Shown: positions 8,062 through 17,282, counted from the stretch's first letter. The stretch is 29,942 bases of DNA from CAYQLK01 sp964426075 (GCA_964426075.1 CAYROP010000012.1:1-29942), one strand, 5' to 3'. Notes: generated from the sequence alone by a model not told the origin. A program made the numbers and translations.

Positions 8062-11000
8062 ATGACTGAACAAGACCACAATATACACAATAAATCTATC
8101 AAACCGCACCATTTCGGAAGTAAAAAGCTTCTCAAACACCCCCATCACGCAATTCCACTCATTGGACAACGCACCATCACCACCAGCCACTTACTCGTTC
8201 ATACTCTAATTACAAAAAAAATTACTATTGCAAAATGGCAATTCAACCTTTTTGGATTAATTTGCATAAGTCTTGGTTTTGGATTCGGCGCTTACACAAC
8301 TCTCAACACAATAATTCCAAAAATCTTTGCCTCAGATCTAACTCAGGAATGGGATTTTTCTGTTGAAGGGGATTACACACTCTCAGACTCAAATCTAATC
8401 ACAATCGCTGGTAGTAGTGCCAAACTATCTGTCCAAAACTATATTACTGATTCAAACACAAAAGGACTCTATCATTTTGACGAATCATCTGGTGGAAGTG
8501 CTTCAGACTCGTCAGGTAACAGTAACAATGCAACAGTAACTGGTGCGACATTTACTACTGGACAACTAAACAACGCCTTATCTTTTAATGGAACTTCCAA
8601 CTACGCAACAGTACCTGATTCAGCAAGTTTATCACTTACTCAAAGCAACACCCTAGAAGCATGGACCAAATTTTCCGAAACATTTTCTGCTGGCAGTCAT
8701 GACAACAACCAAGGTGTAATAGACAAAGGAGACTATAGACTCTATTACAATTACAACACAGGAAAGATTCAATATGAATTATCAGACGCTTCATCAACAA
8801 CTTGGACACAACAGGCTGGCAACGATATCAAAGGTAGTTGGGATCTTAACGGTAAAATATCAATCGAATCACAAACAGTTATAGACACAACCCTATATGT
8901 TGGACTAGGTAACGCAATTGGGGATGCCGAAGTCTGGAGTTGGAATGGAACAACTTGGTCACAAATTGGTGGTGATGGTCTTAATTCCGGATGGGCAGAT
9001 CAAACATACGAAGCAGTTTACTCTTTAACCACTGACGGAACTAATATTTACGCTGGCCTAGGTTCTACAGCAGGTGACGCCGAAGTCTGGAGGTTTAACG
9101 GTTCTTCCTGGACCAAAATAGGAGGTGACGCGCTCAATTCGAGCTGGGCGGTTAATACCTTCGAGGGTGTTTATAGTATGAATTATTTTAATGGAACACT
9201 TTATGCTGGCCTTGGTGCATCAGCTAACGATGCCGAAGTCTGGAGTTGGAATGGTACAATCTGGGCAAAAATTGGTGGTGACTCACTTAACTCAGGATGG
9301 ACAACAAACTTTGAATATGTTTATCAAATGGCAAATGACGGTACAAATCTTTTCGTTGGTCTTGGTTTAACTGCTGGAGATGCCGAAGTCTGGAGCTGGA
9401 ATGGTACGATCTGGGCAAGAATAGGTGGCGATGGTGTAAACAGTAGCTGGGCAGACACAACATTTGAATATATTTTGAGTATGCTTTACCAAGGTTCAAC
9501 ACTATATGTTGGACTTGGCACCACCGCAGGCGACGCTGATCTATGGAGCTATACTTCTGGTACCTGGACACAAATAGGTGGAGATGCACTTAACTCGGGT
9601 TGGGCAGCTAGTACTTATGAAGGAGTTTACTCGTTAAGAGGTGATGGAACAAACGTCTATGCAGGTCTTGGTGCAACGGCTGGCGACAATGAAGTTTGGA
9701 GCTGGAATGGTAGCACTTGGACCAAAATTGGCGGAGATGCAGTTAACTCTGGTTTTACCAATACTCACACAATCGTATCTACACTAAGTTATATAGGTAC
9801 GACACTATACGCCGGATTAACTGGAACAGTAAGCTCCGAACTATGGGCGTACGCGGGAGGAACTTGGAGTCAAGTCGGTGGCAACTACTACAACGAAAGT
9901 TGGGGATTTTTTGGACTTCAAAGTGTAGAAAGTATGACTACCTACTCAGACAAGCTTTATGCAGGCACAGGATTATCAACTGCCGGAAATGCACTAGTTT
10001 GGGAATTTGACGGCAGTAGTTGGACGTTAATCGGTGGACAGGGCGTAAACAGTAGTTGGGATGGAAAAACGTACGAAATAATTTCGTCGATGATTAGTGA
10101 TGGTGGATATCTATATGTCGGACTCGGCACTTCAGCCAACGACGCCGAAGTCTGGAGTTGGAACGGTACAACTTGGACCAAAATTGGCGGAGATTCAGAT
10201 AATTTAGGGTGGACAACCAACTACGACATTGTTACATCTATGGCTATTTTTAACGGCAACCTTCATGTCGGACTTGGATTAACTGCTGGAGAAGCAGAAG
10301 TCTGGGCCTGGAATGGTTCAAGTTGGAGCAAGGTCGGTGGAGATACAGTTAACTCAAGCTGGGGTGCTGGCTATGAAAGAGTGTTATCTATGGCAGTTTA
10401 CAATGGACAACTTTACGCAGGATTAGGTATCTCAGCTGGAGACGCTGAAGTTTGGGCTTGGGATGGAGCAACAACTTGGACAAAAGTTGGCGGAGACTCT
10501 GTTAATTCAGGCTGGGACAATACTAAAGAAGATGTCGACTATATGATTGTCTATAACGGCAAACTTTACGCAGGGCTAGGAGTTACAACTGACGACGCAG
10601 AAATATGGGAATACAACGGTACCAGTTGGAGTCTAATTGGTGGTGACGATGTAAATAATGGGTGGGCATCAGGAACATACGAACAAGTAAAAACCATGAC
10701 TGTTTATAATGGAAAACTTGTGGCAGGTCTTGGATCAACCGCTGGCGATAGCGAAGTTTGGGTATACGATGGAACGACCTGGACAAAAATTGGTGGTAAT
10801 AGTCTAAACTCTAGCTGGGGAAACACAATTGAACTTATCAACAGTTTCAGCGTTTATTTCGGTAAACTTTATGCTGGCACGGGAAACACGGCCAACGCAG
10901 ATGCTGCGGTATGGTCATACGGTGATAATGGAATATTACAATCGACAACTGTTGGACAAAATACCAACTGGCATCACATTGCCGCTACATATGATGGAGC

Positions 11001-14000
11001 AACAATGAAACTCTACATCGATGGGGTGCTTGACAATTCCACCTCAAAATCGCTTTCTATCCCAGATAGTGCAAACAGTTTATTTATTGGAACTACTGGT
11101 GGAGGTAGAGAAAGTGGTATTGCTCAAGGATATTTTGATGGCTTAATTGATGAAGTAAGAATAAGTAACACTCCAAGAACAACATTTAATTCAACTCCAT
11201 ATACAGCCTCAGCTCAAACCGTTAAACCAACTAGTGCATATGGCACCACAGGAATTCTTTCTTGGGACGGGTTTACGTCTGATGAAACAGCAAACGGCGG
11301 AACAATAACTTACAGACTTAGTAACGATAATGGCTCAACTTGGAAATATTACAACTCAGGTTGGGTAACTAGTAGTTCAACAAGTCAAACCAACACAGCA
11401 GCTGAAATCAACACAAACATTGCAACATTTCCCGTCAGCACTGGTGGTTTCGTTTGGCAAGGGGTACTCAATGGTAATGGCAACCAACTTGTTACACTAA
11501 ATTCAGTAACTCTAACCGCAACTGCAGATATTACTGCACCAACCCCACCTGACTCTCTAACCGCCCTTAACCAATCTGGTGGATCATCAATCTCTACTAA
11601 CACATGGTACAAACACACTGCTCCTTACTTTAGCTGGAGCGGTGCAACCGATACGGGCGGATCCGGCGTTTCCGGATATTATGTCTACTTTGGTACTGAC
11701 AACACTGCTGATCCACTAACTGCTGGTAGCTTTCAGGCAGGAAACACCTACACAGCAAGTTCTATGAGTAGTGGAACAACCTATTATCTCAGAATCAAAT
11801 CTGCCGATAATGCAGGCAACAAATCATCAACTTACGCAGCATTCATATATAAATACGACAACACTTCTCCAACCAACCCATCACTTGTTTCTGTCAACCC
11901 AGCAGGCTTTGCTACCACCAACGACTTTACCTTTTCTTGGGCAGCGGCCGGAGCTGAAGGTGGAGCCAGCGATGCCCACTCTGGACTTTCTGGTGGATCA
12001 TTTGGGTACGAATATCGAACCGGAGTTAGTAGTGGTAATTGTAGTAGTCCTTCAGGATGGACATCTACAACTTCCAACTCCATTAATATTCCTGATGCTG
12101 CATATCTTGAAGGTAGTAGTGCTAATATTTTTTACTTACGAACGATTGATAACGCCGGAAATACCACTAGTACCTGTGTCACAGTCAACTATTATTTCGC
12201 CGGTGAAGGTCCATCTGCGCCTCAATTACTAACAGCCACCCCATCAACCAACACAACAAACTCTTTTGCCTTCTCATGGCAACCACCAAGCAGCTACTCA
12301 GGCAGCGCCTCTGATCTAACTTACTGCTACACTGTTAACACTCTCCCATCAGAAAGTTCCTGCACCTTTACGAGTGCTGGCGCAACATCACTATCAGCAG
12401 ACTCGTTTGCCACACAACAAGGACTGAACACTTTCTATCTTTCCGCAAAAAATCCAGAAGATTTAGGTGGTGTAATTAACTACGGTGTCTATACCTCCGC
12501 CACATTTACAGCTAATACTTCTGCCCCGGGTATTCCAGGCAATATTGATATTGCTGACGTTTCAGTAAAGAGCACTAGTTCTTGGAAATTAGCTATTAGT
12601 TGGGAAGCGCCAAGCGATGTCGGATCAGGTATTGAAAACTACGAAATCTTCCACTCAACAGACGATGTTACATATTCCGAAGTCGCGACAACCTCTGGTA
12701 TTGCCTATGTTGATACAAGTCTGACTCAAGCCACCCATTATTACAAAGTCAGAGCTTGCGACAACGTCAACAATTGTGGTGCCTACACATCCTCAGTTGA
12801 TCTTATTCCAACGGGCAAATTCACTGATGCTCCGACACTGTCATCAGGCCCAGTCAGCACCTTGATCACCACAAAAAAGGCAACAATTAGTTGGTCAACC
12901 GATAGAACTAGCGACTCAAAAGTAAGCTATGGAACAACCTCTGGATCATATTTTTCTGAGGAACCAAGTAACTCCACTCAAGTTACCGATCATACAATCA
13001 ACATCACCAACCTCACACCGGGAACCACTTACTTTTATAAGGCCAAATGGACTGATGAAGATGGTAACACTGGATTCAGTGCTGAAAAAACTTTCACAAC
13101 TCTACCAGCTCCGACAGTCAAAGATCCAAAAGTAAAATCAACTTCGCTAACTTCAGCAATTCTCGAATTTACAGTCACCGGAGCCAGCAAAGCTAAAATC
13201 TATTATGGTAAGTCGTCAGCTTTTGGTGGAGTCAGTGAGATTTCTACATCAACAGCAGAGACGACCTACAATCTCTCGCTTGAAGAACTAGAAGATGGAA
13301 CAAAGTATTTTTATAAAATCAACACTCTTGATACTGAATCAGCAGAATATGAAGGAAATATTCTTAGTTTTGAAACTCTACCAAGACCAAAAATTGCCAA
13401 TGTCAGGGTACAACAAGTCAACGGAACAGCCCAATCAACCTTATTAGTCACTTGGTCAACTAATACTGAAACCTCATCAATCGTTACCTACTATCCAGAA
13501 AACACACCTTCAAACGCACAAGACGAAATCAATATCGCTTTAATTACTGGAGAACACAAAATGATCATCAAAAATCTTCAGCCTCAAACAAACTACACTC
13601 TTTTAGTAAAAGGTAGAGATAAAGCAGGTAACGAAGCGGTGTCAGACCCACAAAAAGTTACCACCGCCACTGATACCAGAGCACCACAAATTACAGATCT
13701 CAAAATTGAAGGGTCTACAAATGCTGGTAATAACAATCAAGAAGCGACTGCTCAGCTAGTAATAAGCTGGAACACCGACGAAGCGTCGACCAGTCAGGTT
13801 GAATTTGGTGAAGGAACAGGTACAACTTATTCTCAAAAGACACAAGAAGATGCCACTACCACATCAAACCATTTGGTTGTCATTTCCGGATTATCCCCAT
13901 CAAAGGTTTACCACATCAGAGCATTATCAAAAGACACTGCTGGTAATATAGGTAATTCAGTTGACACAGTAACAATCACCCCGAAAGCCACAGATAATGC

Positions 14001-14064
14001 GCTTAATCTTGTAATTAGCAACCTCAGTCAAATTTTTGGATTCCTTGGAGGACTAGCAAACTAA
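8062..14064 (+). CDS. Giant surface protein: LamG domain interrupted by 14 tandem repeats, then about eight Fn3/Ig-like domains
   Basis: A 2000-residue envelope protein. Residues 1-58 are basic and His-rich, followed by a hydrophobic segment (about 60-90) ending KIFA/SD, which could be a signal-peptidase site or an anchor. A LamG/concanavalin-type jelly roll begins at about 135 (GLYHFDE, ALSFNGTSNY, TLEAW) and breaks off near 244. Its second half resumes at about 957-1036 (WHHIAATYDG, KLYIDGVLD, FDGLIDEVRI). Between them are 14 units of about 51 residues with consensus W-T-K-I-G-G-D...LYAGLG.TAGDAEVWSWNG. A beta domain (about 1045-1155) and roughly eight fibronectin-III/Ig-like domains (1158-1975) follow, then a short hydrophobic end (ISNLSQIFGFLGGLAN). 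The likely role is adhesion or glycan binding, by inference. The next gene starts two bases after the stop. Confidence 0.88.
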   Translation: MTEQDHNIHNKSIKPHHFGSKKLLKHPHHAIPLIGQRTITTSHLLVHTLITKKITIAKWQFNLFGLICISLGFGFGAYTTLNTIIPKIFASDLTQEWDFSVEGDYTLSDSNLITIAGSSAKLSVQNYITDSNTKGLYHFDESSGGSASDSSGNSNNATVTGATFTTGQLNNALSFNGTSNYATVPDSASLSLTQSNTLEAWTKFSETFSAGSHDNNQGVIDKGDYRLYYNYNTGKIQYELSDASSTTWTQQAGNDIKGSWDLNGKISIESQTVIDTTLYVGLGNAIGDAEVWSWNGTTWSQIGGDGLNSGWADQTYEAVYSLTTDGTNIYAGLGSTAGDAEVWRFNGSSWTKIGGDALNSSWAVNTFEGVYSMNYFNGTLYAGLGASANDAEVWSWNGTIWAKIGGDSLNSGWTTNFEYVYQMANDGTNLFVGLGLTAGDAEVWSWNGTIWARIGGDGVNSSWADTTFEYILSMLYQGSTLYVGLGTTAGDADLWSYTSGTWTQIGGDALNSGWAASTYEGVYSLRGDGTNVYAGLGATAGDNEVWSWNGSTWTKIGGDAVNSGFTNTHTIVSTLSYIGTTLYAGLTGTVSSELWAYAGGTWSQVGGNYYNESWGFFGLQSVESMTTYSDKLYAGTGLSTAGNALVWEFDGSSWTLIGGQGVNSSWDGKTYEIISSMISDGGYLYVGLGTSANDAEVWSWNGTTWTKIGGDSDNLGWTTNYDIVTSMAIFNGNLHVGLGLTAGEAEVWAWNGSSWSKVGGDTVNSSWGAGYERVLSMAVYNGQLYAGLGISAGDAEVWAWDGATTWTKVGGDSVNSGWDNTKEDVDYMIVYNGKLYAGLGVTTDDAEIWEYNGTSWSLIGGDDVNNGWASGTYEQVKTMTVYNGKLVAGLGSTAGDSEVWVYDGTTWTKIGGNSLNSSWGNTIELINSFSVYFGKLYAGTGNTANADAAVWSYGDNGILQSTTVGQNTNWHHIAATYDGATMKLYIDGVLDNSTSKSLSIPDSANSLFIGTTGGGRESGIAQGYFDGLIDEVRISNTPRTTFNSTPYTASAQTVKPTSAYGTTGILSWDGFTSDETANGGTITYRLSNDNGSTWKYYNSGWVTSSSTSQTNTAAEINTNIATFPVSTGGFVWQGVLNGNGNQLVTLNSVTLTATADITAPTPPDSLTALNQSGGSSISTNTWYKHTAPYFSWSGATDTGGSGVSGYYVYFGTDNTADPLTAGSFQAGNTYTASSMSSGTTYYLRIKSADNAGNKSSTYAAFIYKYDNTSPTNPSLVSVNPAGFATTNDFTFSWAAAGAEGGASDAHSGLSGGSFGYEYRTGVSSGNCSSPSGWTSTTSNSINIPDAAYLEGSSANIFYLRTIDNAGNTTSTCVTVNYYFAGEGPSAPQLLTATPSTNTTNSFAFSWQPPSSYSGSASDLTYCYTVNTLPSESSCTFTSAGATSLSADSFATQQGLNTFYLSAKNPEDLGGVINYGVYTSATFTANTSAPGIPGNIDIADVSVKSTSSWKLAISWEAPSDVGSGIENYEIFHSTDDVTYSEVATTSGIAYVDTSLTQATHYYKVRACDNVNNCGAYTSSVDLIPTGKFTDAPTLSSGPVSTLITTKKATISWSTDRTSDSKVSYGTTSGSYFSEEPSNSTQVTDHTINITNLTPGTTYFYKAKWTDEDGNTGFSAEKTFTTLPAPTVKDPKVKSTSLTSAILEFTVTGASKAKIYYGKSSAFGGVSEISTSTAETTYNLSLEELEDGTKYFYKINTLDTESAEYEGNILSFETLPRPKIANVRVQQVNGTAQSTLLVTWSTNTETSSIVTYYPENTPSNAQDEINIALITGEHKMIIKNLQPQTNYTLLVKGRDKAGNEAVSDPQKVTTATDTRAPQITDLKIEGSTNAGNNNQEATAQLVISWNTDEASTSQVEFGEGTGTTYSQKTQEDATTTSNHLVVISGLSPSKVYHIRALSKDTAGNIGNSVDTVTITPKATDNALNLVISNLSQIFGFLGGLAN
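8797..10929 (+). repeat. Tandem array of 14 protein repeats (about 152 bp each) inside the giant gene
   Basis: The conserved Trp of each unit falls at residues 248, 299, 350, 401, 451, 502, 553, 602, 654, 705, 755, 806, 856 and 907, a mean spacing of 50.7 residues. Each unit runs roughly W(T/S)KIGGD, N(S)(G/S)W, a YE.V.SM segment, G.LYAGLG, (T)AGDAEVW, (S)WNG. The first and last units are the most divergent. DNA similarity between units is high in the AEVWSWNGT part. Units of this size, each with several short beta strands, are typical of beta-propeller blades, and 14 would make two seven-bladed propellers; this fold is inferred. Confidence 0.9.
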
Positions 14065-14066
14065 AT

Positions 14067-14891
14067 ATGGAAACTAAAAAAATCATCACTGCTACAGATA
14101 TTGTCAAAGTATTTAAGGTTGGTGCACAAGATGTACAAGTGTTAAAAAGTGTAACCTTAGAAGTTGATGATGGCGACTTTATGATTATTTTTGGCCCATC
14201 CGGCTGTGGCAAATCAACTCTCCTTCACGTTATCCTTGGACTTGAAGCACCAACCGCTGGTAAAGTCATATTTTCTGGCAGCGATATGTACACATCAACA
14301 ACGGAAGATGACAGATCGACAATTCGCAAACAACTTGTTGGAATGGTCTATCAACAACCCAACTGGATCAAATCGTTAAAAGTTGCTGAAAATGTCGGCT
14401 TCCCACTCATGTTATTAGGTAGAGAAAAAACTGAAGCTCAACAAAAAGCATTCGAAGTTTTGAAAAGTGTCTCCATGCAAGACTGGGCGGATTACTATCC
14501 TACTGAATTAAGTAGCGGACAACAGCAAAGAATAGCTCTAGCAAGATCATTAATTAACGACCCTAAAATAATTATTGCCGACGAACCAACTGGTAATTTA
14601 GATTATGAATCAGGACAAGAAATGATGCAGCTTCTGTACGATGTCAATAAAAATCAGGGAAAAACCATAATTATGGTTACTCATGACTTGGAATATATGA
14701 AGTTTGCCAAAACAGCTGTACGTATGCTTGATGGTCAAATAATTGAAAAACTTCACGGCGATCAAAAATCCAAACTAACTGGCGGCCTAAAAAGTAAACG
14801 ACTTAAAATTTCACTTCGTGACAAGAACTCCGTTACCAATCTACCCGAACAAGCAAAACCAAAAGACTCCAATTCAACTATCACAAGATGA
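14067..14891 (+). CDS. MacB/LolD-type ABC transporter ATP-binding protein
   Basis: A 274-residue ATPase with Walker A GPSGCGKST (43-51), a Q-loop in VYQQPNW, the signature LSSGQQQR (second Gly of LSGGQ replaced by Ser), Walker B IIIADEPTGNLD and H-loop THD. The closest family by motif is LolD/MacB/FtsE, whose members power mechanotransmission permeases rather than classical import. The last 45 residues, after the ATPase fold, are basic and low in complexity, beyond the usual length. The start lies two bases after the giant surface-protein stop, and the end overlaps the permease start by four bases (ATGA), so the three are almost certainly one transcript. Confidence 0.93.
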   Translation: METKKIITATDIVKVFKVGAQDVQVLKSVTLEVDDGDFMIIFGPSGCGKSTLLHVILGLEAPTAGKVIFSGSDMYTSTTEDDRSTIRKQLVGMVYQQPNWIKSLKVAENVGFPLMLLGREKTEAQQKAFEVLKSVSMQDWADYYPTELSSGQQQRIALARSLINDPKIIIADEPTGNLDYESGQEMMQLLYDVNKNQGKTIIMVTHDLEYMKFAKTAVRMLDGQIIEKLHGDQKSKLTGGLKSKRLKISLRDKNSVTNLPEQAKPKDSNSTITR

Positions 14892-16963
14892 GATTACCAC
14901 TGCCTAGACCTTCCACATTTCTAAAAATAATTAAACATTTCCCTCTCTATGTGCATTATTTCTTTACTGTGTGGATTTGGGAAACAATAACCTTCACAAT
15001 ATTACTAATTACTTATATTGCTGGCTTAATTCTTAACCATATTGGATCATTCAAATTTTTTCCTAAACCAATTGATAGGGCACTAAGAAAACCTTTATCC
15101 AAAATTTACCAAAAAATTCTCGGATTTCATCGTAAACCTAACAGTAGCAGTATTAATAGAATAATGTTGATTGAACTAGCTCTAAGAAATATGAGAGTTA
15201 AAAGATCAAGAACCACTATAACAGTCGGGGGTATGTCGCTCGGCATTGGAGCAATAGTATTCCTAGTATCACTTGGCTATGGCGTGCAAGATCTGGTTGT
15301 TGGTAGAGTTGCCAGGTTAGAAGAAATGAAACAAGCCGATGTAACAGTGGCAGCCGGAAGCAATCTAAAAATTACAGACAAAACTATCTCAGAATTTAAA
15401 TCAATTAATGATATCAAGGATGTTTTACCTCAAATCGCAGTAGTTGGTAGAGTAAACTTTCAAAACTCTATTTCAGATATGGCTGTTTACGGAGTAACCA
15501 GTGAGTATTTGAATCAAAGCGCAATCAAACCTGTACAAGGTAAAATCTTTGAAAGTAATGACCTGTCTAAACCTGTCAGTAGTCTTCCAAAACCAGCCCC
15601 AGAAATCGCGGGTGTTAAAACAACCTCAGTATCATCAGGTCAACTAATTAGTGACATTGACTTTGAGATTGAACCATCAGCCTGGATTAAAGTTAGATCT
15701 AAACCAGATAAAACATCATCAATAATTGGCTACACTAAAAGAATTGAAGGGAACCAGAATGGACAGTATTTTTGGGGTGGTAGCTATCCTGATAATAAAG
15801 AAGGCTCAAGCGGAACAGACCATAATGGCCAAACATTAGGCAAATGGATTAAAGCCAGCGTATATATTTGGGATAAAAAACCTTGTGATATCAAAAACCC
15901 CGATTGTCTTGAAGGGCAATACCTTAAAACTCAAGATAATGGTAAACAAAAACAAGTCGAGGGTTTTTTCGCACAGGTTAATGTACGCACTTTTGGTTCA
16001 GACCTAGTCACTCTTAGTCAGGTTTTAGGTGAATCGACCTCCTCAGCAACCACAACGACCATTGTTTCACCAAGCGAATCAACTAGCGCTGCAGACATTG
16101 AATTAGCTCTAATCGCTTCCGAGGCTGCCGCACTGACTAGTCAAAAAACTAAAACCGTTCCACTAAGCACAAGCGCTATCAAACAAGCAGTTGTTAACAG
16201 AGCAATGCTGCAAGTTTTAGGAATTACAGAGACCGAAGCCGTTGGCAAAACATTTTCCTCTTCGTTCGTAGTTGTTGGTAACCTACTCGCAGACGCTGCA
16301 GAAAAAATTGAATCAGTGCCAGCTGATTACACAATAGTCGGCGTAACACCAGATGAAAAATCTCCAGTTTTTTATGTTCCCTTTATTGACCTCAGATCAC
16401 TTGGAATCGAAAACTATTCGCAAATAAAAATTGTCGCAGAAAATCAAAACACACTACCAAAAATTAGGAAACAAATTGAAGCAATGGGATTCAACACAAG
16501 ATCAGTAGCTGATACGGTCGAACAAATCAACTCACTATTCGCGACCGTCAGAACTGTACTAGCCCTCCTTGGAATGGTTGCATTAGCTGTTGCAGCTTTG
16601 GGAATGTTTAATACACTCACCGTTTCTTTACTTGAAAGAACCAGAGAAGTGGGACTAATGAAAGCGATGGGGATGAAATCTAAAGAAGTCAAAGAACTTT
16701 TTCTGACTGAATCAATGATTATGGGTTTTTTTGGCGGAGTGTTAGGCGTACTGTTTGGTTTTACAGTTGGCAAGTTATTAAGTGTACTTATTTCAATAGT
16801 TGCAATATCAAAAGGTGTAGGTTTTATCGACATTGCCGTTATACCAACAACCTTTGTATTCTTTATCGTTATTCTTTCGCTTATTGTTGGAGTAATAACC
16901 GGCATTTACCCAGCCAGACGTGCCACCAAAATTTCTGCACTTAATGCAATGCGTTATGAGTAA
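14888..16963 (+). CDS. MacB/FtsX-like ABC permease with an SH3b-like domain in its extracytoplasmic region
   Basis: A 691-residue permease. An extra N-terminal hydrophobic segment lies at about 20-50. The canonical MacB start (ALRNMRVKRSRTTITVGGMSLGIGA) follows at about 97 with the first core helix. A large extracytoplasmic domain spans about 130-555, and the three C-terminal FtsX helices lie at about 556-685, including LLERTREVGLMKAMG and the terminal YPARRATKISALNAMRYE. Within the extracytoplasmic domain, residues about 263-330 (SAWIKVRSKPDKTSSIIG ... GKWIKASVYIW) look like a bacterial SH3 domain, followed by a Cys pair (CDIKNPDC). SH3b modules usually bind peptidoglycan or peptides, so this exporter may contact the wall or its client. 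The 4-base overlap with the ATPase gene supports the pair. Confidence 0.9.
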   Translation: MRLPLPRPSTFLKIIKHFPLYVHYFFTVWIWETITFTILLITYIAGLILNHIGSFKFFPKPIDRALRKPLSKIYQKILGFHRKPNSSSINRIMLIELALRNMRVKRSRTTITVGGMSLGIGAIVFLVSLGYGVQDLVVGRVARLEEMKQADVTVAAGSNLKITDKTISEFKSINDIKDVLPQIAVVGRVNFQNSISDMAVYGVTSEYLNQSAIKPVQGKIFESNDLSKPVSSLPKPAPEIAGVKTTSVSSGQLISDIDFEIEPSAWIKVRSKPDKTSSIIGYTKRIEGNQNGQYFWGGSYPDNKEGSSGTDHNGQTLGKWIKASVYIWDKKPCDIKNPDCLEGQYLKTQDNGKQKQVEGFFAQVNVRTFGSDLVTLSQVLGESTSSATTTTIVSPSESTSAADIELALIASEAAALTSQKTKTVPLSTSAIKQAVVNRAMLQVLGITETEAVGKTFSSSFVVVGNLLADAAEKIESVPADYTIVGVTPDEKSPVFYVPFIDLRSLGIENYSQIKIVAENQNTLPKIRKQIEAMGFNTRSVADTVEQINSLFATVRTVLALLGMVALAVAALGMFNTLTVSLLERTREVGLMKAMGMKSKEVKELFLTESMIMGFFGGVLGVLFGFTVGKLLSVLISIVAISKGVGFIDIAVIPTTFVFFIVILSLIVGVITGIYPARRATKISALNAMRYE

Positions 16964-16975
16964 TTGTTCTCTTGG

Positions 16976-17004
16976 TTGGAAAAAAGTGTTTTATAAAATA
17001 TAAT
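16976..17004 (+). promoter_or_regulatory. Promoter of tRNA-Gln
   Basis: TTGGAA (16976-16981), a 17-bp spacer and a perfect TATAAT (16999-17004) place the transcription start near 17011, about 20 nt before the tRNA. It lies directly after the permease stop. Confidence 0.75.
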
Positions 17005-17031
17005 CAGCAAGCTATTTTTTAGCCCACCCCT

Positions 17032-17102
17032 TGCGGGATGGTGAAATGGTATCACACCGCCCTTTGAAGGCGATTTTCTAGGTTCGAGTCCTAGTCCCGC
17101 AG
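17032..17102 (+). tRNA. tRNA-Gln (anticodon TTG)
   Basis: The cloverleaf folds by eye. The acceptor TGCGGGA (17032-17038) pairs with TCCCGCA (17095-17101). The D-stem GTGA/TCAC has loop AATGGTA. The anticodon stem (CCGCC/GGCGA, one end mismatch) carries loop CTTTGAA with anticodon TTG. The T-stem CTAGG/CCTAG has loop TTCGAGT. U1 and discriminator G102 are typical of tRNA-Gln. CCA is not encoded (CAT follows), so the cell needs CCA-adding enzyme. The 3' end is part of a 24-bp repeat found again at 17259-17282. Confidence 0.93.
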
Positions 17103-17113
17103 CATAGTTTGAC
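17090..17113 (+). repeat. Direct repeat copy 1 (att-like, within the tRNA-Gln 3' end)
   Basis: A 24-bp sequence starting in the T-stem 3' strand, covering the acceptor 3' strand and discriminator, and running 11 bases past the tRNA. It is repeated without mismatch at 17259-17282; flanking bases differ on both sides. A duplicated tRNA 3' end is the classical footprint of tyrosine-recombinase integration. Confidence 0.9.
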
Positions 17114-17258
17114 AATTCGCTTCTGTGAATTTGTCGAAATATACTGGACAGGAAAAGAACCGACAGGTTCGCTCTTTTTGAGTTGAACTATTGAAAAAAA
17201 CTATTTCAATAGTTAGTTTCAAAAATCTATGAATTTTTATTTAAAATTCATAAGTCAA
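17114..17258 (+). mobile_element. 145-bp hairpin-rich insert between tRNA-end repeats: possible integrated-element remnant
   Basis: The segment has no coding capacity but several inverted repeats: an imperfect hairpin at 17111-17135 that starts inside repeat copy 1, GAACC-GACA-GGTTC at 17157-17170 followed by GCTCTTTTT (a possible terminator for the tRNA), a perfect 11-bp stem (17186-17196 with 17204-17214) and a perfect 10-bp stem (17228-17237 with 17243-17252). Recombination between the flanking repeats would delete 169 bp and leave an intact tRNA-Gln. The remnant reading is inference; a structured RNA or small repeat element is also possible. Confidence 0.4.
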
Positions 17259-17282
17259 CCTAGTCCCGCAGCATAGTTTGAC
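17259..17282 (+). repeat. Direct repeat copy 2 (att-like)
   Basis: A perfect 24-bp copy of 17090-17113, 169 bp downstream. It contains the T-stem 3' strand, acceptor 3' strand and discriminator G of tRNA-Gln but none of the rest of the tRNA, so it is not a second tRNA gene. Positions 17283-17380 after it hold nothing recognisable apart from the upstream region of the DsbB gene. Confidence 0.9.

Noticed and set aside
7942..8190. 82-residue minus-strand open frame across the operon leader and start of the giant gene
   Set aside because: It overlaps the promoter, hairpins and start of a much better-supported gene, has no initiation signals and no recognisable protein features; it is a shadow.
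8797..10929. Regular DNA repeats that could suggest a CRISPR array or satellite DNA
   Set aside because: The repeats stay in one reading frame, vary mostly at synonymous or conservative positions and encode a protein repeat; there are no constant repeats with unique spacers.
11385..12232. Several open frames of 77-153 residues within the giant gene on both strands
   Set aside because: They arise from the biased, stop-poor codon use of the Ser/Thr/Gly-rich repeats, lack start signals and show low-complexity translations.
17259..17282. Possible second, truncated tRNA gene
   Set aside because: Only the 3' acceptor and T-stem strand are present; no anticodon arm or D-arm precedes it, so it is a repeat and not a tRNA.
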